A stretch of DNA of 64,000 nt from Rapidithrix thailandica (GTDB lineage: Bacteria; Bacteroidota; Bacteroidia; Cytophagales; Flammeovirgaceae): assembly GCF_039710355.1 (NCBI RefSeq), contig NZ_JBDKWZ010000012.1, forward strand, positions 159,378 through 223,377, given 5' to 3'. Positions 1 through 8,388 of this stretch are shown piece after piece. Each line of letters opens with the position of its first letter. Position 1 is the first letter of the stretch. The translations under genes were made by a program, and so were the position numbers. The notes under the pieces are model-generated. The model worked only from the letters and a program-made list of their open reading frames with translations. It searched no databases and was not told the DNA's origin.

Positions 1-808
1 AATACACATCTTCCAAATTGGTTTCAAAATATTCGTTGACCACAATACCCCGGTCGACATTCAAGGAAGTATTTCTCAAAAAATCCACATTGGGTCTCAC
101 CCCGGCAGTCAAACCTACCAATTGACAAGGAATTTCCTCTCCCTTACTGGTGATCACAACTTTTGCTCTTCCATCGGCATCGGGGAGGATTTCTTGCAAC
201 TCCGTGCCCAATCGCAAATCTATTCCATGTTCTTCGATATGCCGGTTGATCATGGCTGATTCCCCTGGAGGCAAGACTGCATTCCAAAAGCTTTTTTCCC
301 GCACCAAAAAGGTTACATGAATTCCCCTGGAGTGTAACATTTCGGCCAGTTCGATGCCAATCAGCCCTCCGCCTACTATCACTGCGGACTTAGCACCCTC
401 GGAGTACGTTTCAATACGTTCCAGGTCCTGGTAACTGTACATACCCATTACCCCTTTCAAATCCTGCCCCGGCCAGCCAAATTTGTTGGGTTTGGACCCC
501 ACCGCCAACACCAACTTATCATAGGGCAAACGCTCACCATTGCTATACTGTAAGTACCGGTTTTCAAAATCAATTTTTTCTACATACTGATGTACAATAC
601 GGATATCATTTTTTTTCCAAAACCAATCTTCGTACGGTTTGGTATGCTCGTATTTCATATGCCCCATATAGATATACATCAGGGCTGTACGGGAGAAAAA
701 ATACTCTGTCTCCGCAGAAATGACGGTGATTTGATGTTTGCTATATTTCCGGATATGCCTTGCTGCTGTAATCCCCGAAATCCCGTTGCCAATGATTGCG
801 ATGTGCAT
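1..808 (-). CDS. FAD/NAD-dependent oxidoreductase (partial, C-terminus outside window)
   Basis: The minus-strand reading frame starts at the ATG ending at 808 and runs off the left edge, so only the first 269 residues are visible. It opens with a Rossmann FAD-binding motif (IGNGISGITAA, residues 6-16). A second dinucleotide-binding motif (VIVGGGLIGIELAEML) follows near residue 140, and the frame ends near the NLEDVY segment typical of the pyridine nucleotide-disulfide reductase family. This is the fold of nitrite-reductase-like, rubredoxin-reductase-like and CoA-disulfide-reductase-like enzymes, which pass electrons from NAD(P)H through FAD to a protein or small acceptor. No CxxC redox pair is seen in the visible part, so a glutathione-reductase-type mechanism is unlikely. 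The physiological acceptor cannot be named. Confidence 0.85.
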   Translation of the reverse strand, partial: MHIAIIGNGISGITAARHIRKYSKHQITVISAETEYFFSRTALMYIYMGHMKYEHTKPYEDWFWKKNDIRIVHQYVEKIDFENRYLQYSNGERLPYDKLVLAVGSKPNKFGWPGQDLKGVMGMYSYQDLERIETYSEGAKSAVIVGGGLIGIELAEMLHSRGIHVTFLVREKSFWNAVLPPGESAMINRHIEEHGIDLRLGTELQEILPDADGRAKVVITSKGEEIPCQLVGLTAGVRPNVDFLRNTSLNVDRGIVVNEYFETNLEDVY

Positions 809-974
809 AATATGAGTATATCGGTAAGTGGTTAATAGGTTACTCGTAATATAGTTTCAATATTACAGATCGCCAACAAAACCAATTGTCTGAAGTATGA
901 CATTTGATTGGAAATAGTGGTGAACAAATTGACAAAACAGGTTGAAACCGAAAGCAGGTCAACAGCCTATCAAC

Positions 975-1385
975 TTAGAATACCTTTTTGGAAAGTTGTT
1001 CTATGTCGCTTAACTGTATGTTCAATGCTTTGGCAGAAATTTGAATTTCCCATACGGAAAAGCCTAAAGACGCCATCAAAAGCACCAAAGCAGTTCCGAA
1101 AAAATACTCGGCAATCAAATCCTTTCCCGAAAACATCAAAAACATACAAAATACACATAGAAACAAACTAAATACCCCCAGAGCCTGCATCAAGCGGATC
1201 AAAGTGATGCGTTTTCGCAGGTTGTTAATCTGACTGACCAACAGCGTATTATCCGGTTGCTTTTGATATTTCGAATGTAAATCCCGAGTCAGGGAAGCAA
1301 TTGCCAGGTAGCGGTTGGTATATGCCAGCAACAAGAGAGAAATTGCGGGAAATAACAATGCTGGGGTTGTTAAGGTCATGGTCAT
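975..1385 (-). CDS. DUF2721 family membrane protein
   Basis: This is a 136-residue protein if started at the ATG ending at 1385. A longer frame reaches 1451, but its first 22 residues are not membrane-like, and an ATG at 1379 is equally possible. It has an N-terminal transmembrane segment (TTPALLFPAISLLLLAYTNR), a basic middle with the NNLRKRITLIRLMQALG stretch characteristic of DUF2721, and two closely spaced C-terminal hydrophobic segments, ending in a short polar tail. The family is a small inner-membrane protein found in many bacteria with no established role. It lies between the FAD oxidoreductase and ypdA on the same strand, and may be cotranscribed with ypdA, whose stop is 85 bases upstream. 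Confidence 0.75.
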   Translation of the reverse strand: MTMTLTTPALLFPAISLLLLAYTNRYLAIASLTRDLHSKYQKQPDNTLLVSQINNLRKRITLIRLMQALGVFSLFLCVFCMFLMFSGKDLIAEYFFGTALVLLMASLGFSVWEIQISAKALNIQLSDIEQLSKKVF

Positions 1386-1469
1386 TTTAAGTTTTGAATA
1401 AGCACAAAGTTGGTTAGTCCAATGCGTTAACATGAGTAAAACGTCTTTCAAAAGGAAAAGGCCTGCGCA

Positions 1470-2468
1470 TTATACGCATGCCTCCGCTTTTCCCTCCTGC
1501 TTTTTTTTCACTATATGATCAATGATTTTATCGGCATGCTCGCGGGAGTTTTCAATAAACCATTTACTGGTCTGCATACCTCCGCAAATTACCCCGGCCA
1601 AATACATATTTTCCAAGTTGGTTTCCATGGTTTCCTCATTGTGTACCGGAACTTTTCCTCCTTCATAGTCAAGTTCGATTCCTATTTTTTCCAGGAAACG
1701 AAAATCCGGTTGATACCCCGTCATAGCCAATACAAAATCGTTTTTCACGGTCACAATTCCTTCCGGTGTCAGAATATCGACTTCGCTTTCGCGGATTTCT
1801 TGCACGGAGGCGTTAAAATATGCTTGGATAGAACCTTCTTTGATCCGATTTTCGATATCCGGCCTTACCCAGTATTTCACCCTTTCACTCACCTCATTTT
1901 CCCTCACCACCATAATCACTTCCGCTCCCCTCCGGTACGTTTGCAGGGCCGCATCCACGGCAGAGTTGGCAGCACCAACCACCAACACCTTTTGCTCCAC
2001 ATACAGATAAGGATCATCGTAATAGTGCTTTACTTTGGGCAACTCCTCCCCTTTTACCCCCATCAAATTGGGTTTATCAAAAAAGCCGGTCGCAATAATG
2101 ATGGTAGCCGCCTGATAGGTAGCTTTTTCCGTTCGGATGGTATACACAGTTCCGGACTTTTCCACTTCTATCACTTTTTCAAACAATTTGATCGGCAATT
2201 GCCAGGAGCTTTGCACCCTACGGTAGTACTCCAAAGCTTCGGTACGGTTGGGTTTGTCGCCATGAGAGATAAACGGCACCCCTCCTATTTCCAAGCGTTC
2301 GGAAGTAGAGAAAAAGGTCATGTTCACCGGGTAATTGTACAGAGAATTTACCAAGCAGCCTTTTTCTACAATTAAAAAATCCAGGTTTTTCTTTTTTGCG
2401 GCAATCCCACAAGCCAAACCAATGGGACCTCCGCCAATGATCAAGACATCTAATACTTTTTCGGACAT
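1470..2468 (-). CDS. ypdA: YpdA family bacillithiol-disulfide reductase
   Basis: The protein has 332 residues from the ATG ending at 2468. ATGs at 2486 and 2513 give longer forms, but the family begins right before VLDVLIIGGGPIGL. It has an N-terminal FAD-binding GGGPIGL motif, the CLVNSLYNYPVNMTFFST segment diagnostic of YpdA, a central NADPH-binding VVGAANSAVDAAL motif, and a C-terminal METNLENMYLAGVICGG segment that closes the FAD site. YpdA (Bdr) is an NADPH-dependent flavoenzyme that reduces bacillithiol disulfide, keeping the low-molecular-weight thiol pool reduced in the cytoplasm of Firmicutes and Bacteroidota. Its presence suggests this organism uses bacillithiol, although no bshA/B/C gene is in the window. 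Confidence 0.88.
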   Translation of the reverse strand: MSEKVLDVLIIGGGPIGLACGIAAKKKNLDFLIVEKGCLVNSLYNYPVNMTFFSTSERLEIGGVPFISHGDKPNRTEALEYYRRVQSSWQLPIKLFEKVIEVEKSGTVYTIRTEKATYQAATIIIATGFFDKPNLMGVKGEELPKVKHYYDDPYLYVEQKVLVVGAANSAVDAALQTYRRGAEVIMVVRENEVSERVKYWVRPDIENRIKEGSIQAYFNASVQEIRESEVDILTPEGIVTVKNDFVLAMTGYQPDFRFLEKIGIELDYEGGKVPVHNEETMETNLENMYLAGVICGGMQTSKWFIENSREHADKIIDHIVKKKQEGKAEACV

Positions 2469-2610
2469 AGCAAATTTAGTTTTCATTGAGCTGGAAGTAA
2501 GACAGGCTAACAAAAGGCACTCATAAATAGCACTATTTTTTCATAGCCGGCCTTACTCGTATTTGTCACTAGTGTTCTCTTTACTCACTGCAAATTTCGT
2601 AAATAAAAAA

Positions 2611-2640
2611 GGAGCGGCAAAAACTTACTTTGCCGCTCCT
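2611..2640 (-). terminator. Rho-independent terminator of the POT transporter gene
   Basis: Arms GGAGCGGCAAA and TTTGCCGCTCC close a short loop. On the minus strand the stem is followed by six T residues. It sits 24 bases past the transporter stop codon. Confidence 0.85.
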
Positions 2641-2663
2641 TCCGTATCGGTAAATAATATATT

Positions 2664-4448
2664 TTACGCCACTTCGCTTTCTATAGCTTCCTTGGCTAAC
2701 TCTTCTGCGGATTTCACATCTTCGGCACCATGGGTCATTGCTTTGAGTTTTTTCAAGCGTGCCAACAATACGATTCCAAAAAATACCGTAATTCCGAAAA
2801 TACTCAAGAAGGTGATCAACTCCCTATCGTTTTGAATTTCATCAATCACAATTTGCCCCTCGTATTTACCTTTCTTTTTCTCGATGGCCAATTTTGCATG
2901 GTATTTATTGGACTCCGTTACTTCTTCATCGGCAAGTTCTTCCTGCAAATGTTCCGTATTTTCTTTGTCCATGGTAATCCGGGCATTCAAGGGTTCGTTT
3001 CCACTCAAGGTATGAATCACAAATTTCCCCTGTGCATCGTTGTACACATTCACCCGTACCTCAAAGTTTGTTCGCTCTGAAGGGCCTTCCTTAGGGACCA
3101 AATCCCCTAACAAATCGATAATCACTTCAGAAAACACATCTTTCTGCACCACTTCTTTTTCGGAAATACTTTCCAAGAAGGCTTGGTCAGCAAGTATTTC
3201 CATTTTGATGGGTTTACTTTGAGAGGCCTCCCCAATCAAACCGGCCACTTTGTTACCCAACCCCGTAGCAGCAAAGTACAAGCCCATCATCAAGGAAGCG
3301 TATTTTACCGGTGCTAACTTAGTAATAAAGGACAAAGAAACCGGAGAGGTACACAACTCCCCAATGGTATGTAACAGGTAAGCCAGAATCAACCAATACA
3401 TCGCCGCGTCTCCAAAAGGTTCGGCACCGGCTTCTACTGATGCAGCTCCCATCATCAAAAAACCGGTCCCCATGATAATCGTACCGATGGCCATTTTGAA
3501 AATTGCAGACTCTTCTTTTCCTTTCACTCTTCTTCTCACCCAAAAAGCTGCCACTGTCGTTCCGAACACCATAATAAAGAAGGCATTGACCGACTGGAAG
3601 ACCGAAGCCGGAATTTCCACACCCATAAAAACCCGGTTGATCTTTTCTTTGGCATAAATGTTCATCAAACCACCCGCTTGCTCAAAAGCTCCCCAGAAAA
3701 CAATAATGATCAAGAAAGACAACAACAGGACTACTACCCGGTCTTTTTCGATTTTGGTCAACCCTTTCTTTTCGTCTACCATTCTTTTGGCCGTATCGAC
3801 TCTCTCCTTCACGACCTCTCCTACACCTTTCAAGTATTTTTGCCCGTAAACAAACACCAACTGCCCTAACAGCATACCGATACCGGCCAAACCGAAACCA
3901 TAGTGCCAACCCACTTTTTCGCCAATCGCTCCTACGATAATCGAAGAAAGAAATGCGCCTACGTTAATGCCTATATAGAAGATGGTAAATCCTTTGTCTC
4001 TGCGGATATCTCCTTGTTTATAAAGCCCTCCAACCATTGTAGAAATATTCGGTTTCAAGCAACCTACCCCAAATACAATCAGGACCAAACCCGTATAAAA
4101 TGCCCACAAGGCCTCTATTGCCAAAATACCATGACCTACACACAAGAGCAAACCGCCTAACATTACTGCTTTCTTCTGTCCGAGGTACCGGTCTGCCAAT
4201 AACCCACCGGGGATTGACATCAGATACACCATCATGGTGTACCACCCGTAGAGTGCCAAAGCATCTTCATTGCTCCAGCCAAGTCCTCCCGTTGGCCCGT
4301 CTTTTGCCTCTGCAATAATGTATAGCACTAATATCGCCCTCATCCCGTAGTAGCTGAAGCGCTCCCACATCTCTGTAAAAAACAGGATGTACAAGCCTAC
4401 CGGATGCCCGAATAGTTCTTTAGTATTTGTTTGCGTCTTTGCGTTCAT
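2664..4448 (-). CDS. POT/PTR2 family proton-coupled peptide transporter
   Basis: This is a 594-residue inner-membrane protein. Near residue 27 it has the ExxER-type motif EMWERFSYYGMRAILVLYI, and near residue 160 the second PTR2 signature FTIFYIGINVGAF. Both are hallmarks of proton-driven di/tripeptide importers. Multiple further hydrophobic helices complete the major-facilitator fold. Unusually, a polar segment of about 130 residues (roughly 412-540, genome 2829-3215) is inserted before the last transmembrane helix; standard bacterial POT proteins of about 500 residues lack it. The insert reads like a small beta-rich domain (FEVRVNVYNDAQGKFVIH, then YHAKLAIEKKKGKYEGQI). By 12-helix topology it would face the periplasm. 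The gene appears monocistronic, with its own terminator. Confidence 0.93.
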   Translation of the reverse strand: MNAKTQTNTKELFGHPVGLYILFFTEMWERFSYYGMRAILVLYIIAEAKDGPTGGLGWSNEDALALYGWYTMMVYLMSIPGGLLADRYLGQKKAVMLGGLLLCVGHGILAIEALWAFYTGLVLIVFGVGCLKPNISTMVGGLYKQGDIRRDKGFTIFYIGINVGAFLSSIIVGAIGEKVGWHYGFGLAGIGMLLGQLVFVYGQKYLKGVGEVVKERVDTAKRMVDEKKGLTKIEKDRVVVLLLSFLIIIVFWGAFEQAGGLMNIYAKEKINRVFMGVEIPASVFQSVNAFFIMVFGTTVAAFWVRRRVKGKEESAIFKMAIGTIIMGTGFLMMGAASVEAGAEPFGDAAMYWLILAYLLHTIGELCTSPVSLSFITKLAPVKYASLMMGLYFAATGLGNKVAGLIGEASQSKPIKMEILADQAFLESISEKEVVQKDVFSEVIIDLLGDLVPKEGPSERTNFEVRVNVYNDAQGKFVIHTLSGNEPLNARITMDKENTEHLQEELADEEVTESNKYHAKLAIEKKKGKYEGQIVIDEIQNDRELITFLSIFGITVFFGIVLLARLKKLKAMTHGAEDVKSAEELAKEAIESEVA

Positions 4449-4874
4449 ATGTGTATTGTTTTTTGACTAAAAGTTTGAGCTGATAATTAAATTTCAGTTA
4501 ATAAATTTAAATCCAGCGTTAAAAATAATTCAAAAACTTTTGGATCAAAATCTTTTTACTCAATTTCCTGGGTTTCCCGGAGCCAACCCCACCACAGATA
4601 AGGCTTGAAAAAAGCGCAATATAACACCAACACAAGGCCCCAACCCGCTTGTTAAAAGTAATTAAGATTTTCTCCGGAGGATTTGTTGTCCTATTGTTAA
4701 AAATTCAGTAACTTTTACTTAACTTTCTAACCCAACCCATCGGATATTGAAATTTCACTACACCATAGTATGCTCTCATATTCAACATCCCATTAAGAAT
4801 CACCTTTCTTACCACTTATACAAGCATCTCAATCAATTGACTTTCCTGATTTTTCACTCAAATATTATTCAAAC
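4449..4874. other. Divergent intergenic region, no gene seen
   Basis: About 425 bases separate the divergent transporter and cupin genes. The stretch is AT-rich and carries stop codons in all frames. I found no exact TAnnTTTG promoter, no strong hairpin and no RNA gene. It must hold the promoters of both flanking genes. Confidence 0.5.
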
Positions 4875-5531
4875 ATGGAAAAAGTGCTTTCAGAAAACAG
4901 CCTTGAGCTAGCCAAAGAGCTACTCAGCGTAGCCCCTGATTTCACCCGTTTGTATTTCGAAAACGATTACGTTAAAGTTGTCAAAGTCTCTCTTCCTCCC
5001 GGTTCCGAACTTCCCTTCCACACTACATTTGACCGAGCAATCTATTCCCTTTCCGACTATTCGATCAAATGGATGGCTAAAAACGAACGAAGATTTGAAA
5101 ACTGGAAAAAAGGAGATGCTCATTGGCATTATAAGTCTCATCACGATATTATCAACATTGGGGACAGCCTTGCGGAGTACCTGATCATTTTACGCAAACC
5201 CCTTGCATTACCTTCCTTCAACCCCTTTGACATAGAGTATGACGAATGCATTGACAGCCTGCCTTATGTCACTGTAAAATTCGAAAACGACCATTTAAAA
5301 ATTACGGAAATCACCTTGGCCCCGGGGCAAGAAACCAAAATGCACAACGGCATCAACCGCCTGGTCTATTCGCTTAACAATTATAAAATTTTGTATATCC
5401 AGGAAGACGGCTCGGAGATGATGGAAGACATGCAAGAGGGAAATATACTCTGGCATGACCCGGATATGCATGCATTCCGAAATATAGGCGTTTCCGAAGC
5501 GAAATTTACCATGTTCTCATTTAAAGAATAA
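4875..5531 (+). CDS. Tandem-cupin domain protein of unknown function
   Basis: The protein has 218 residues, no signal peptide, and consists of two copies of one fold. Copy 1 (about 20-110) and copy 2 (about 125-215) align: TRLYFENDYVKVVKVSLPPG against VTVKFENDHLKITEITLAPG, then FHTTFDRAIYSLSDYSIKWM against MHNGINRLVYSLNNYKILYI, then KKGDAHWHY against QEGNILWHD. The pattern of a strand, a Pro-Gly turn, a His at the metal position and a Gly-Asp/Asn turn is that of RmlC-like cupins. Each half keeps a His near the first cupin motif and a His in the second, so metal binding is plausible. Substrate and reaction are unknown. The gene stands alone, convergent with the coiled-coil gene downstream. Confidence 0.72.
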   Translation: MEKVLSENSLELAKELLSVAPDFTRLYFENDYVKVVKVSLPPGSELPFHTTFDRAIYSLSDYSIKWMAKNERRFENWKKGDAHWHYKSHHDIINIGDSLAEYLIILRKPLALPSFNPFDIEYDECIDSLPYVTVKFENDHLKITEITLAPGQETKMHNGINRLVYSLNNYKILYIQEDGSEMMEDMQEGNILWHDPDMHAFRNIGVSEAKFTMFSFKE

Positions 5532-5560
5532 ACCCTCCGGATACGGTAAAGAACAGAAGA

Positions 5561-5597
5561 AACCCCACTGAGAGACATATACTCCCAATGGGGTTTT
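5561..5597 (+). terminator. Terminator after the cupin gene
   Basis: Eight-base arms AAACCCCA and TGGGGTTT are followed by a short T-rich run on the plus strand. The element lies between convergent genes and may serve both. Confidence 0.65.
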
Positions 5598-5615
5598 CTT
5601 GAAAAAAGTAATGTA

Positions 5616-6533
5616 TTACTTTACGATAAAAGAGGTTTTCCCAATCATGACCCCTTCCGAATACAGCTCTACCTGATACGGTCCTTTTTTAAATTCACTG
5701 CCTTTCTCATACATAAAATTCACCGGCTGTTTGGAATTGTCAAAGAGAATATCTTTAGAAGCCGTATAGAAAATATCACTGCCTTCGTAAGAAAAACTTC
5801 CCGAGCCTGCAGCTACATTGTACAAGGCAGAACCTTCGGGATCAGTGATTCGCAACATGATGGTTTTCGTTCCTAGCTCGGCCAAATGGTTCTCATCCAG
5901 ATGAAAAGCAACTTTCAACTGATCTATATGGCGTTGTTTGAATTCCGAATCGACTTTTTCTTTGCCCCGTTTGTTCACGGCTGCCACTTGGATATTCATG
6001 GCCTTCAAAGTAGCCGCAGCACTGACCTTCTCTTGTAGTTTTCCTTTTTCTTGTTGGAGAGAAGAAATTTGGTCGTTTAAGGTATTCTTCTCTTCTTTTA
6101 AATTGATGTTTTCATCCAGCAACTCTTGATTTACTTCTTTAAGATGGGCTATTTCCTGGTCTTTCTTTTTCAACAAGACTTCATAACCTTCCAATTTTCC
6201 TTTAATCCGGTTATATCGTGCTTGCGCCAAATTGCGGGAGCGCTTCAACTCGTTTTTTTCGTTTTCCAGTTCTTCTTTAATCAAAAGCAATGAATCCACA
6301 TTTCCCCCCAACTCTTGAAGTTGTTCAATCTTTAACTCCAGTTGCGTAGAGATCGAATCCAGCTTTGCATAAGTTGATACCAACTCCATATTTTTACTAT
6401 CCAACAAATCCCGGTTTTTCTGCTCATTGCTCCGGTTCAGGTACCATTGTACACCATTAATAATTACCAACAGGACAATCACTACAATAATTAAGATTTT
6501 CCGGTTGTCCATTGAAGTTTTTTGTTCACTCAT
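5616..6533 (-). CDS. Membrane-anchored coiled-coil protein, function unknown
   Basis: The protein has 305 residues. A short basic cytoplasmic tail is followed by one transmembrane helix (ILIIVVIVLLVIINGVQWYL, about 13-32). A long heptad-rich coiled coil (about 35-170) is dense in Leu, Glu and Lys, with segments such as LKEEKNTLNDQISSLQQEK. The last 120 residues form a compact domain (about 190-305) that mentions hydration-like beta strands, for example TIMLRITDPEGSALYNVA. The layout suggests an inner-membrane anchor with a periplasmic stalk and sensor- or adaptor-like head. It is not recognised as a named family. A promoter-like -7/-33 pair lies about 190 bases upstream of the start. Confidence 0.8.
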   Translation of the reverse strand: MSEQKTSMDNRKILIIVVIVLLVIINGVQWYLNRSNEQKNRDLLDSKNMELVSTYAKLDSISTQLELKIEQLQELGGNVDSLLLIKEELENEKNELKRSRNLAQARYNRIKGKLEGYEVLLKKKDQEIAHLKEVNQELLDENINLKEEKNTLNDQISSLQQEKGKLQEKVSAAATLKAMNIQVAAVNKRGKEKVDSEFKQRHIDQLKVAFHLDENHLAELGTKTIMLRITDPEGSALYNVAAGSGSFSYEGSDIFYTASKDILFDNSKQPVNFMYEKGSEFKKGPYQVELYSEGVMIGKTSFIVK

Positions 6534-6719
6534 TGCTTATTTCAATTTTTTTTCTTATCTAAAATAAATCTGCCTGATTGAGCGTAGGCCAATTCCAAAA
6601 CCTTGAAACGCTACATGCCGGCAGCCATTTAGTCATCTGTTGATATTTACAAAAAATGCCGCTGTAAGTTAATGAATACTGTAGATATTCATAGCATTTG
6701 TAAACAATACAGGCAGGTG

Positions 6720-6750
6720 CAAAATTATATGAAGAAGTAATCTTTACAAG
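6720..6750 (-). promoter_or_regulatory. Bacteroidota-type promoter upstream of the coiled-coil gene
   Basis: On the minus strand TAATTTTG at 6727-6720 matches the -7 consensus TAnnTTTG. A CTTG at 6750-6747 lies 19 bases upstream, close to the -33 TTTG. Transcription would start near 6713, leaving a leader of about 180 bases before the ATG at 6533. Confidence 0.45.
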
Positions 6751-6793
6751 ATTAGAACTTTTTAAACTGTAAATATTCCAAAACAATATTATT

Positions 6794-7408
6794 ATGAACA
6801 CGCTGGACGCAAAATATTGGGACAAACGCTATCAGGCCCAAGATACGGGTTGGGACACCCAACAAATCTCACCTCCCCTGAAATGTTATTTTGACCAGCT
6901 GGCCAATAAAAACCTCTCCATCCTTATTCCCGGTGCGGGCAATAGTTATGAGGCGGAATACCTGTATCAAAACGGCTTTAAAAATACGTACGTCTTGGAT
7001 TTTGCCCAAACGCCATTGAATAATTTTCAGCAACGCTGCCCCGACTTCCCTAAAGAAAATCTGATTCAAGAGGACTTCTTCTCTTTCACTGGCAGGCACT
7101 TTGACTTGATTGTCGAGCAAACTTTTTTTTGTGCTATCAACCCTGAGCTTCGGAGCACTTACGCCCACAAAGTCGCAGAATTATTAAAACCACAAGGGAA
7201 ATTAGTAGGTTTATTGTTTAACGATCCCTTGTTTGTAGAGGGGCCTCCTTTCGGAGGTAAGAGAGAAGAATATTTAGAACATTTTAAAAAACAATATGAA
7301 ATTGTTTACTTTGACCTCTGTTTCAATAGCCTTCCTCCGAGGGCGGGGAGGGAATTATTTATCTTACTGAAAAAAAGACCTGTATGGAACTTTCTAAAGT
7401 CTATTTGA
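6794..7408 (+). CDS. TPMT-family SAM-dependent methyltransferase
   Basis: The protein has 204 residues, typical of the thiopurine S-methyltransferase family. It begins with YWDKRYQAQDTGWD, the Trp-rich N-terminal signature of TPMT/halide-methyltransferase proteins. It then has the SAM-binding glycine loop ILIPGAGNSYEAEYL (about 43-57), an acidic ribose-binding region after YVLDFA, and the EQTFFCAINPELRSTY motif around residue 111 that follows the catalytic pocket. These enzymes methylate thiols, halides or related soft nucleophiles using S-adenosylmethionine in the cytoplasm; the real substrate is not evident. The stop codon overlaps the start of a 38-codon ORF, implying translational coupling. 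Confidence 0.88.
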   Translation: MNTLDAKYWDKRYQAQDTGWDTQQISPPLKCYFDQLANKNLSILIPGAGNSYEAEYLYQNGFKNTYVLDFAQTPLNNFQQRCPDFPKENLIQEDFFSFTGRHFDLIVEQTFFCAINPELRSTYAHKVAELLKPQGKLVGLLFNDPLFVEGPPFGGKREEYLEHFKKQYEIVYFDLCFNSLPPRAGRELFILLKKRPVWNFLKSI

Positions 7409-7500
7409 TCGTCTTTCTCATTGCTGCCAGCACCATCTTTCCCATGATTGGTTTTTTTATGGATTGGAAACACCGTAAGAAAAAAGTAGGCAAAAAATAA
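7384..7500 (+). CDS. Small single-span membrane peptide, 38 residues
   Basis: The ORF starts with ATG inside the last codons of the methyltransferase gene, in another frame, and ends at a TAA in front of a strong terminator. It encodes a short hydrophobic helix (VYLIVFLIAASTIFPMIGFF, about residues 6-25) followed by a strongly basic tail (DWKHRKKKVGKK). This obeys the positive-inside rule, with the C-terminus in the cytoplasm. The 25-base overlap with the upstream gene, the single-span design and the placement just before the terminator argue for a real gene translated by coupling. No family is recognised. Its function could be as a regulator or partner of a membrane complex, but that is a guess. 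Confidence 0.6.
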   Translation: MELSKVYLIVFLIAASTIFPMIGFFMDWKHRKKKVGKK

Positions 7501-7504
7501 TAAA

Positions 7505-7550
7505 AGGCGACCTTCGAATTTCTTTTTGAGAAGAAAGATGAAGGTCGCCT
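7505..7550. terminator. Bidirectional terminator between the methyltransferase operon and psd
   Basis: Arms AGGCGACCTTC and GAAGGTCGCCT (11 base pairs) enclose a 24-base loop. AAAA precedes the stem and a T-rich stretch follows, so the hairpin can end transcripts from both convergent operons. Confidence 0.8.
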
Positions 7551-7574
7551 AACTATTTTGTATCGGGAATCTGT

Positions 7575-8234
7575 TTATTTCAGCTTGGCGATGATGGTTT
7601 TTCCACCTTTGGTTTTTTCATTCAAATTTACCGTTACCTCTGCATCCAAAGGCAACAACACATCCACCCGGGAACCAAACTTGATAAAGCCAAACTCCCC
7701 GCCTTGTAATACTTGTTGGCCTTCCTGGATGTACCAACGAATCCGTTTGGCCAAGGCTCCGGCAATTTGACGCATCAATACCTCTACCCCTTGCTCATTT
7801 TTGACGACAATCGTGGTCCTTTCGTTTTCCGTACTGGACTTAGGATGCCAGGCTACCAGGTATTTACCGGCATGGTACTTTACATACTTTACAATACCTG
7901 ACATCGGATTGCGATTGACATGCACATTGATCGGGGACATAAAGATGGAAATCTGCTTTCGCGGACCATCAAAGTACTCCGTTTCATGGACTTCTTCAAT
8001 CACCACCACTTTGCCGTCAGCGGGGGCAATGATGTGATTAGGGTTGATCTCTGTTTTCACTTTTGGCAAACGGAAAAACTGGAGAAGCAACAAAAAGAAT
8101 ACGGCACTAATGCCTAGCACCACTTGAGGTACCCATGCTGTGTCTTGAAAAAAATAACGCGCCCCTGCATTCAAGGCGAATAAAATGGCCCCAGAAACTA
8201 ATAACAATCTGTGCCCTTCTCTGTGTATGGTCAT
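7575..8234 (-). CDS. psd: Phosphatidylserine decarboxylase, short (archaeal-type) form
   Basis: The enzyme has 219 residues and makes phosphatidylethanolamine from phosphatidylserine at the inner membrane. It is the compact form found in Bacteroidota and archaea, about two thirds the length of the E. coli protein. An N-terminal hydrophobic hairpin (about 15-55) anchors it. The core shows ADGKVVVIEEV near residue 66, the SIFMSPINVHVNRNP segment around 95-110 with the conserved His, and the self-cleavage site FIKFGSRVDVLLP near residue 188, where cleavage before Ser yields the pyruvoyl cofactor. The partner phosphatidylserine synthase gene is not adjacent. A promoter -7 element lies just upstream. 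Confidence 0.92.
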   Translation of the reverse strand: MTIHREGHRLLLVSGAILFALNAGARYFFQDTAWVPQVVLGISAVFFLLLLQFFRLPKVKTEINPNHIIAPADGKVVVIEEVHETEYFDGPRKQISIFMSPINVHVNRNPMSGIVKYVKYHAGKYLVAWHPKSSTENERTTIVVKNEQGVEVLMRQIAGALAKRIRWYIQEGQQVLQGGEFGFIKFGSRVDVLLPLDAEVTVNLNEKTKGGKTIIAKLK

Positions 8235-8255
8235 GGTTCAAGAAAAGTTATTTAG

Positions 8256-8263
8256 CAAAAGTA
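8256..8263 (-). promoter_or_regulatory. -7 promoter element of psd
   Basis: TACTTTTG on the minus strand fits the Bacteroidota TAnnTTTG consensus and ends 22 bases before the psd ATG. No clear -33 element was found. Confidence 0.5.
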
Positions 8264-8388
8264 TATAAAAAAAATCAAGATAGATGAATAGATCACCTAC
8301 CTTGATTTTTTTTAAGCGATTATTGTGAGCATTTTGCTCAAAACCAGCAAATAACAAGTATAAAAAAAACACTTGTGGGGAAAGACAA

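Noticed and set aside
6559..6825. 88-codon minus-strand frame upstream of the coiled-coil gene
   Set aside because: It overlaps the methyltransferase start and the promoter element, and its residues show no protein-like pattern.
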